Below are positions 7,155 through 10,035 of a stretch of 10,035 bases of DNA, in pieces. The DNA is from Clostridiales bacterium (GTDB taxonomy: Bacteria > Bacillota > Clostridia > Oscillospirales > Oscillospiraceae), in NCBI GenBank assembly GCA_003533405.1, contig DQDL01000117.1, positions 37,043 to 47,077 on the forward strand. The letters are read 5' to 3'. A program made the position numbers and the translations under genes. The first letter of the stretch is position 1. Each line of letters opens with the position of its first letter. A model generated the notes under the pieces. That model had not been told where the DNA came from and did not search any database. It worked only from the letters and a program-made list of their open reading frames with translations.

Positions 7155-7472
7155 ATGGAGATTATAACAGCCATATTATGCGGCGGCGTTGGAGCCGCAT
7201 TTGCAACCGGCGTCTGCAGCATTGCGTTGTACATTATCAAGCGTCACGATGCAAAGGACGACAAGAAAACCGCCGAGCACAAAGCCCTTTGCTATGTCAT
7301 GCTGTACATAATCGAGGAACGGGCTAAGGATGTGCTGTCCAACGGCGAAGTCGAATTGGACGAACTCCGAAGGCTACACCATTGGCACAAAGTGTACAAG
7401 CAACTGGGTGGAAACGGCGATGCAAACAGTCTTATGAAACGGCTGGAGGCGCTGCCCATCGTAAATGAATAA
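7155..7472 (+). CDS. Small membrane-anchored phage protein, holin-like candidate
   Basis: A 105-residue protein starting three bases after the endolysin stop, with AAAGGA as ribosome binding site overlapping the end of the endolysin gene. One N-terminal hydrophobic segment (residues about 3-28, ITAILCGGVGAAFATGVCSI) is followed by a charged cytoplasmic part with HKVYKQLGGNGDANSLMKRL near the C-terminus. The 'Y..LGGNG....L...' ending recurs in small lysis-region membrane proteins of clostridial phages. It could be a holin, an antiholin or a lysis regulator; the single helix and large soluble part are unusual for a pore-forming holin. Membrane placement is clear; the role is inferred. Confidence 0.75.
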   Translation: MEIITAILCGGVGAAFATGVCSIALYIIKRHDAKDDKKTAEHKALCYVMLYIIEERAKDVLSNGEVELDELRRLHHWHKVYKQLGGNGDANSLMKRLEALPIVNE

Positions 7473-7482
7473 GGAGGATATT

Positions 7483-7662
7483 ATGATTAAAAACATTGCA
7501 AATCTTATCAAGGTCAAAACCATCGTGACCATCATCGTACTTGCCGTGTGGGCGTATCTTGCCATTACCGGCACGGTCAACGCCGATGCCGTAAACAATG
7601 TCACTCTCATGGTGATCGCCTTCTATTTCGGCACTCAGCATGAGCGGCAAATAAACGAGTAA
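7483..7662 (+). CDS. Small two-helix membrane protein, putative holin
   Basis: A 59-residue protein. An in-frame ATG at 7465 lies upstream inside the previous gene, but AAGGAGG at 7471-7477 sits five bases before the ATG at 7483, which decides the start. Two hydrophobic segments can be seen: residues about 13-30 (TIVTIIVLAVWAYLAITG) and 38-51 (NNVTLMVIAFYFGT), with a charged C-terminus (QHERQINE). Size, two segments and position after the endolysin fit a small holin that releases the amidase through the membrane. The pattern 'IKVKTIVT...AFYFGTQ' recurs in lysis regions of related phages. It could also be an accessory membrane protein. Confidence 0.75.
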   Translation: MIKNIANLIKVKTIVTIIVLAVWAYLAITGTVNADAVNNVTLMVIAFYFGTQHERQINE

Positions 7663-7710
7663 AGATCAAAGAGAGGGCATCTAATGAGGATGTCCTCTCT
7701 TTGATCTTTT
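7661..7710 (+). terminator. Strong intrinsic terminator of the late operon
   Basis: AAAGATCAAAGAGAGG (7661-7676) pairs perfectly with CCTCTCTTTGATCTTT (7694-7709). Four more inner pairs, one of them G-U, give a 20-bp stem with a nine-base loop (7681-7689), followed by a short T-run. The stem begins within the TAA stop of the last lysis gene. It separates late transcription from the cargo genes downstream. The A-run on the left could also let it work on the other strand. Confidence 0.9.
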
Positions 7711-7796
7711 GTGGTTTGCGGTACTTATGCCCCTGTTTTTACGCCTATTAACAAAAAGTTTTTAATTAATTGATATATATGTGCCATTCGCTTGTA

Positions 7797-7825
7797 TTGC
7801 CTTAATAATTGATTTGTGCTATTAT
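7797..7825 (+). promoter_or_regulatory. Housekeeping-type promoter of the cargo cassette
   Basis: TTGCCT (7797-7802) resembles a -35 box with four of six matches. After 17 bases comes TATTAT (7820-7825), an extended -10 box because TG stands one base before it (7817-7818). The promoter lies in AT-rich DNA between the late terminator and the first cargo gene. That would leave only about 16 bases of leader. It implies expression in the lysogen independent of the late operon. No operator repeat was seen. Confidence 0.6.
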
Positions 7826-7847
7826 CTAGACAAAGTGGTGAACATAC

Positions 7848-8888
7848 ATGAAGAAAGTTTGTGCCAAACGCAAGCCATGGATAGTTGCACATGCCAACAA
7901 AGGACTAAAAAGAAAAGCTAAACTTAATAGAAGGCGTCGACACCAGGGCAAAAGAAATGCATACATAGGTCACAAATCTGATATCAACAAATGGACTATC
8001 ATAGCCCCCGAAAAAGTTAGCCTAATCGGGAATAGAGATGAAACTCTTGAATATTTCTCCGATGTTTTTGAGAAAATACAATTATGCGGAAAAGGCGATC
8101 AAATATATTTTGATTTTCATAATATCAAGTATATATCTAATGATGCAATAATGTACATTATTGCCCTTATAACAAACGCAAAAAAGATTAGAAGGTTTTC
8201 TGTCGGAGTTTCTGGGAACTTGCCTTCTGATCCAAAGGTCAGGGACACGCTTGAGAAATCAGGGTTTTATAAATATGTTCAACACGGGAATTTCCCCGTT
8301 GCGTCTTCGGGCAATGACAGGATACAGATTTCGTCCGGTAAAAACATCAACAGCCCGCTTGTTGGTACTATTTGTGAATTTGTTCGTTCTGCATCCGAAA
8401 CCCCATGTGACACAAGTGGCCTATACTCGATCATTATTGAGTTAATGACAAATACCAACCAACACGCTTATCGGGATGATGACGAGTTGATGGATAACAA
8501 CTGGTATATATTTGCTCAGAATTGCAGCTCTTGTGTAAAGTTTGTTTTTTTAGATACCGGTGTAGGCATTCCAAAAACCATAAAAAAGAAGCTCAGGGAG
8601 TATTTAAAGGAGTTTTTGGAAGACTTCAGCATATTTAATAGTGATTCCGCATATATAGAATCGGCTTTAAAAGGTGAGGAACGAACAGAAACCGGTGAAT
8701 CGTACCGTGGGCAAGGGCTTCCCGAGATATATGATGTGGCTTGTAGTAAAAATATATCTGATATGATGATTATGTCCGGCTACGGAGAATGTCGTATAAA
8801 ACATGACGGCTCAATTGCAAAGTATTCGCTATCTAAGGAGTTTATTGGCACGCTATTCACATGGAAATATGTGAAAAGAAAGGAGTAA
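7848..8888 (+). CDS. STAS-like / GHKL ATPase fusion protein with basic N-terminus
   Basis: A 346-residue protein. A stop nine bases upstream in frame makes ATG 7848 the first possible start; its ribosome binding site is weak (GTGGTG). Residues 1-36 hold about 16 Lys/Arg (KGLKRKAKLNRRRRHQGKRN), suggesting nucleic acid or membrane-surface binding. Residues about 48-150 look STAS-like (QIYFDFHNIKYISNDAIMYI). Residues about 170-340 are a histidine-kinase-type ATPase: N box ELMTNTNQHAY with E198 and N202, G1 box DTGVGIP (236-242), and G2 box RGQGLPE (287-293). No H-box or response regulator is present, so it is more like a Ser/Thr-type or non-kinase GHKL switch than a two-component kinase. It is the first gene of an AT-rich operon, directly upstream of the DUF4325 gene. 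Family calls for the ATPase are firm; the biological role is unknown. Confidence 0.85.
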   Translation: MKKVCAKRKPWIVAHANKGLKRKAKLNRRRRHQGKRNAYIGHKSDINKWTIIAPEKVSLIGNRDETLEYFSDVFEKIQLCGKGDQIYFDFHNIKYISNDAIMYIIALITNAKKIRRFSVGVSGNLPSDPKVRDTLEKSGFYKYVQHGNFPVASSGNDRIQISSGKNINSPLVGTICEFVRSASETPCDTSGLYSIIIELMTNTNQHAYRDDDELMDNNWYIFAQNCSSCVKFVFLDTGVGIPKTIKKKLREYLKEFLEDFSIFNSDSAYIESALKGEERTETGESYRGQGLPEIYDVACSKNISDMMIMSGYGECRIKHDGSIAKYSLSKEFIGTLFTWKYVKRKE

Positions 8889-8893
8889 CCAAT

Positions 8894-9217
8894 ATGGAAA
8901 TAAATATTGCAAGAGATTACACCAAAACCCCTGGCGGGAGATATATAAAGGAAGGTCCGTTTTCTGGGGAAGACTTTCGCAACACCTTACTTCTCCCTGC
9001 ATTCGAAAAATCAAAGGCTCAAAATGAAAGACTTACTGTAGTGCTTGATGGCGGTTTTGGTTATGCTGTCTCTTTTTTAGAGGAAGCTTTTGGTGGGCTT
9101 GTTAGACAGACCAAAGATAAATCCGTTAAAGACATTGAGATCATATCCGAAGAGGATGAAGCCTTTAAGAAAAAAGTATATAAGTATATTGATGAAGCTA
9201 TAAAAGCCCTTAAATAG
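8894..9217 (+). CDS. DUF4325 (STAS-like) protein
   Basis: A 107-residue protein. The frame opens at 8861 inside the previous gene, but GGAG at 8882-8885 lies eight bases before ATG 8894, and the domain begins just after it, so 8894 is the start. The family signature is clear: GGRYIKEGPFSGEDFRNTLL (residues 14-33), then VVLDGGFGYAVSFLEEAFGG (49-68) and LVRQ. The conserved S60 lies where STAS partner proteins carry their regulatory serine, but phosphorylation is only a guess. The stop of the ATPase gene is five bases upstream, so the two are almost certainly co-translated. DUF4325 proteins often accompany GHKL ATPases; their joint function is not established to my knowledge. Confidence 0.88.
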   Translation: MEINIARDYTKTPGGRYIKEGPFSGEDFRNTLLLPAFEKSKAQNERLTVVLDGGFGYAVSFLEEAFGGLVRQTKDKSVKDIEIISEEDEAFKKKVYKYIDEAIKALK

Positions 9218-9242
9218 TTTTTGTTATTGAGGATAATCTTTG

Positions 9243-9785
9243 ATGAAATGGCTTGATTCACGCTGGGAATGGATTAAACAGAAGAAACTAGTGCTTCCAC
9301 TTTCTCTTTCTTTTATTGTCATTTATGTGATCATTCGCAATATCGGTACGCAAGATTTTATTCGCACATCTTTTACAACTTGTTTTAGCTTGCTTTTGGC
9401 CGTGTGGGTGTCGTATTATTTGACTCAAAAACAAACGGACAGCCGTCGGCAAAAGGAGTTGCTTTTAAATTTACTGTACTCCCTTCAAGAATTAATAAAC
9501 GACGAAGCACTTTTCAAAATACCACCTGATTATGAAATGTCTAAACTTACATTGAAAGTTCGAGCAATAAACAACAGAATTTCATTGATAGAAAGATACA
9601 AAGAGTATTTTGGAATCTCCGAAGATGTCGATTTTATCATCGAAAGAATGGACGAATATAATCTTATCATCGGGGAGCACTTCAACGACACTGAATATCT
9701 TTCAATTGCCTGCGATAGCTTATTCCGGCCTCTTTCCCTGATAAACGATAAAATATTTGATATAACTCTGAAAATCTATATGTGA
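9243..9785 (+). CDS. Two-helix membrane protein with cytoplasmic helical domain
   Basis: A 180-residue protein. TTG at 9240 directly precedes ATG 9243; the ATG is preferred, with GAGGA nine bases upstream. Two hydrophobic segments stand near the N-terminus: residues about 16-33 (LVLPLSLSFIVIYVIIRN) and 43-60 (SFTTCFSLLLAVWVSYYLTQ). A charged, mostly helical domain of about 120 residues follows (KQTDSRRQKELLLNLLYSLQ, then NNRISLIERYKEYFGI). I do not recognise a family. Architecture and location, third in an operon with an ATPase switch, fit a membrane effector or signalling output. It is AT-rich like the two genes before it. Operon membership is supported by the 25-base gap without a terminator; function is inference. 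Confidence 0.75.
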   Translation: MKWLDSRWEWIKQKKLVLPLSLSFIVIYVIIRNIGTQDFIRTSFTTCFSLLLAVWVSYYLTQKQTDSRRQKELLLNLLYSLQELINDEALFKIPPDYEMSKLTLKVRAINNRISLIERYKEYFGISEDVDFIIERMDEYNLIIGEHFNDTEYLSIACDSLFRPLSLINDKIFDITLKIYM

Positions 9786-9990
9786 GCACTTTTCTATAGA
9801 GCACATGTTTTCTGAGTGCTTATGGACATTTTACCCTATTGATTTTATGTTGTTTGGGGTAAAAATGGGGCAAACCTGCAGTTTAGCGGAACACTCTCAA
9901 TTTACCTAAACCCCTCATTACCTGCAACAAATAGCTGCTAATTGAACAAATTATTGCATAGTTTTATTGAGCGTTAGGTGCATCATGTTT
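9786..9990. other. Non-coding prophage arm next to the attachment site
   Basis: About 205 AT-rich bases without a gene. They hold weak inverted repeats: AGCACT (9785-9790) with AGTGCT (9815-9820), and TTTTACCC (9829-9836) with GGGTAAAA (9857-9864). The first could be a poor terminator for the cargo operon and the second an integrase arm site, but neither is strong. No promoter of note was found. Confidence 0.5.
9829..9864. repeat. 8-bp inverted repeat in the attachment-site arm
   Basis: TTTTACCC at 9829-9836 and GGGTAAAA at 9857-9864 are exact inverted copies 20 bases apart, about 130 bases from the attachment core. An integrase arm-binding role is possible, but an 8-bp AT-rich match could arise by chance. 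Confidence 0.3.
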
Positions 9991-10035
9991 TTGGTAAGGA
10001 TGAGGTCACCAGTTCGAATCTGGTCAGCAGCTCCA
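9991..10035 (+). other. attR core: 3' half of a tRNA-Thr(GGT) gene
   Basis: The last 45 bases fold as the 3' half of a tRNA. They read anticodon loop TTGGTAA (anticodon GGT at 9993-9995), 3' anticodon strand GGATG, variable loop AGGTC, T arm ACCAG-TTCGAAT-CTGGT, acceptor strand CAGCAGC, discriminator T, and CCA at 10033-10035. The 5' half is missing: the bases before 9991 do not pair with GGATG. A tRNA 3' end at the edge of phage DNA is the usual scar of integration into a tRNA gene. The intact tRNA is expected at the other end of the prophage. Identity is firm for the tRNA half; attR is inferred from context. Confidence 0.85.

Noticed and set aside
7465..7482. Upstream ATG as start of the small holin candidate
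   Set aside because: It has no ribosome binding site, whereas AAGGAGG is placed correctly for the ATG at 7483.
9934..10035. A complete tRNA-Thr using GCTGCTA at 9934-9940 as the 5' acceptor strand
   Set aside because: It would pair with CAGCAGC at six of seven positions, but the anticodon would lie about 60 bases away rather than about 33, and no D arm or 5' anticodon strand is found. Chance similarity is more likely.

Overview
The window is the right-hand end of a prophage in a Gram-positive bacterium. It is most likely a gut-type clostridial member of the Bacillota; I would not name a genus. This rests on strong AGGAGG-type ribosome binding sites, the order of late genes (tape measure, tail proteins, endolysin, small membrane proteins), the protein families, and the 3' half of a tRNA-Thr gene at the last base, which looks like an attachment site. 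All real genes are on the + strand. The late genes are GC-rich (about 60% in stretches counted by hand), while the cargo genes at the right end are AT-rich (roughly 17-42% in three 60-base stretches).

Region 1, positions 3-6340, is the tail module. It starts with the C-terminal end of a tape measure protein. A small tail protein, a 545-residue tail hub-like protein, a baseplate or fibre adaptor with a YNxxDLNRV motif, three fibre-like proteins (one with BspA-type leucine-rich repeats) and two small proteins follow. Most genes touch or overlap by 1-14 bases, which suggests one translationally coupled operon. The exception is a 52-base gap after the second gene that holds a perfect 10-bp hairpin.

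Region 2, positions 6357-7709, is the lysis module. It encodes a zinc amidase endolysin with a C-terminal peptidoglycan-binding domain and two small membrane proteins that are holin candidates. A strong terminator with a 20-bp stem begins at the last stop codon. The endolysin has a strong internal ribosome binding site and GTG codon exactly between its two domains, so it may also make the free wall-binding domain.

Region 3, positions 7710-9785, is an AT-rich three-gene cassette with its own promoter. It encodes a STAS-like/GHKL ATPase fusion with a very basic N-terminus, a DUF4325 (STAS-like) protein, and a two-helix membrane protein with a cytoplasmic helical domain. It lies between the late terminator and the attachment site, where prophages often carry host-benefit genes. 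The composition fits a partner-switch sensor coupled to a membrane effector. Anti-phage defence is my leading but unproven hypothesis.

Region 4, positions 9786-10035, is non-coding prophage arm DNA followed by the tRNA-Thr(GGT) 3' fragment that I read as the attR core. The integrase and the other attachment site are outside the window.
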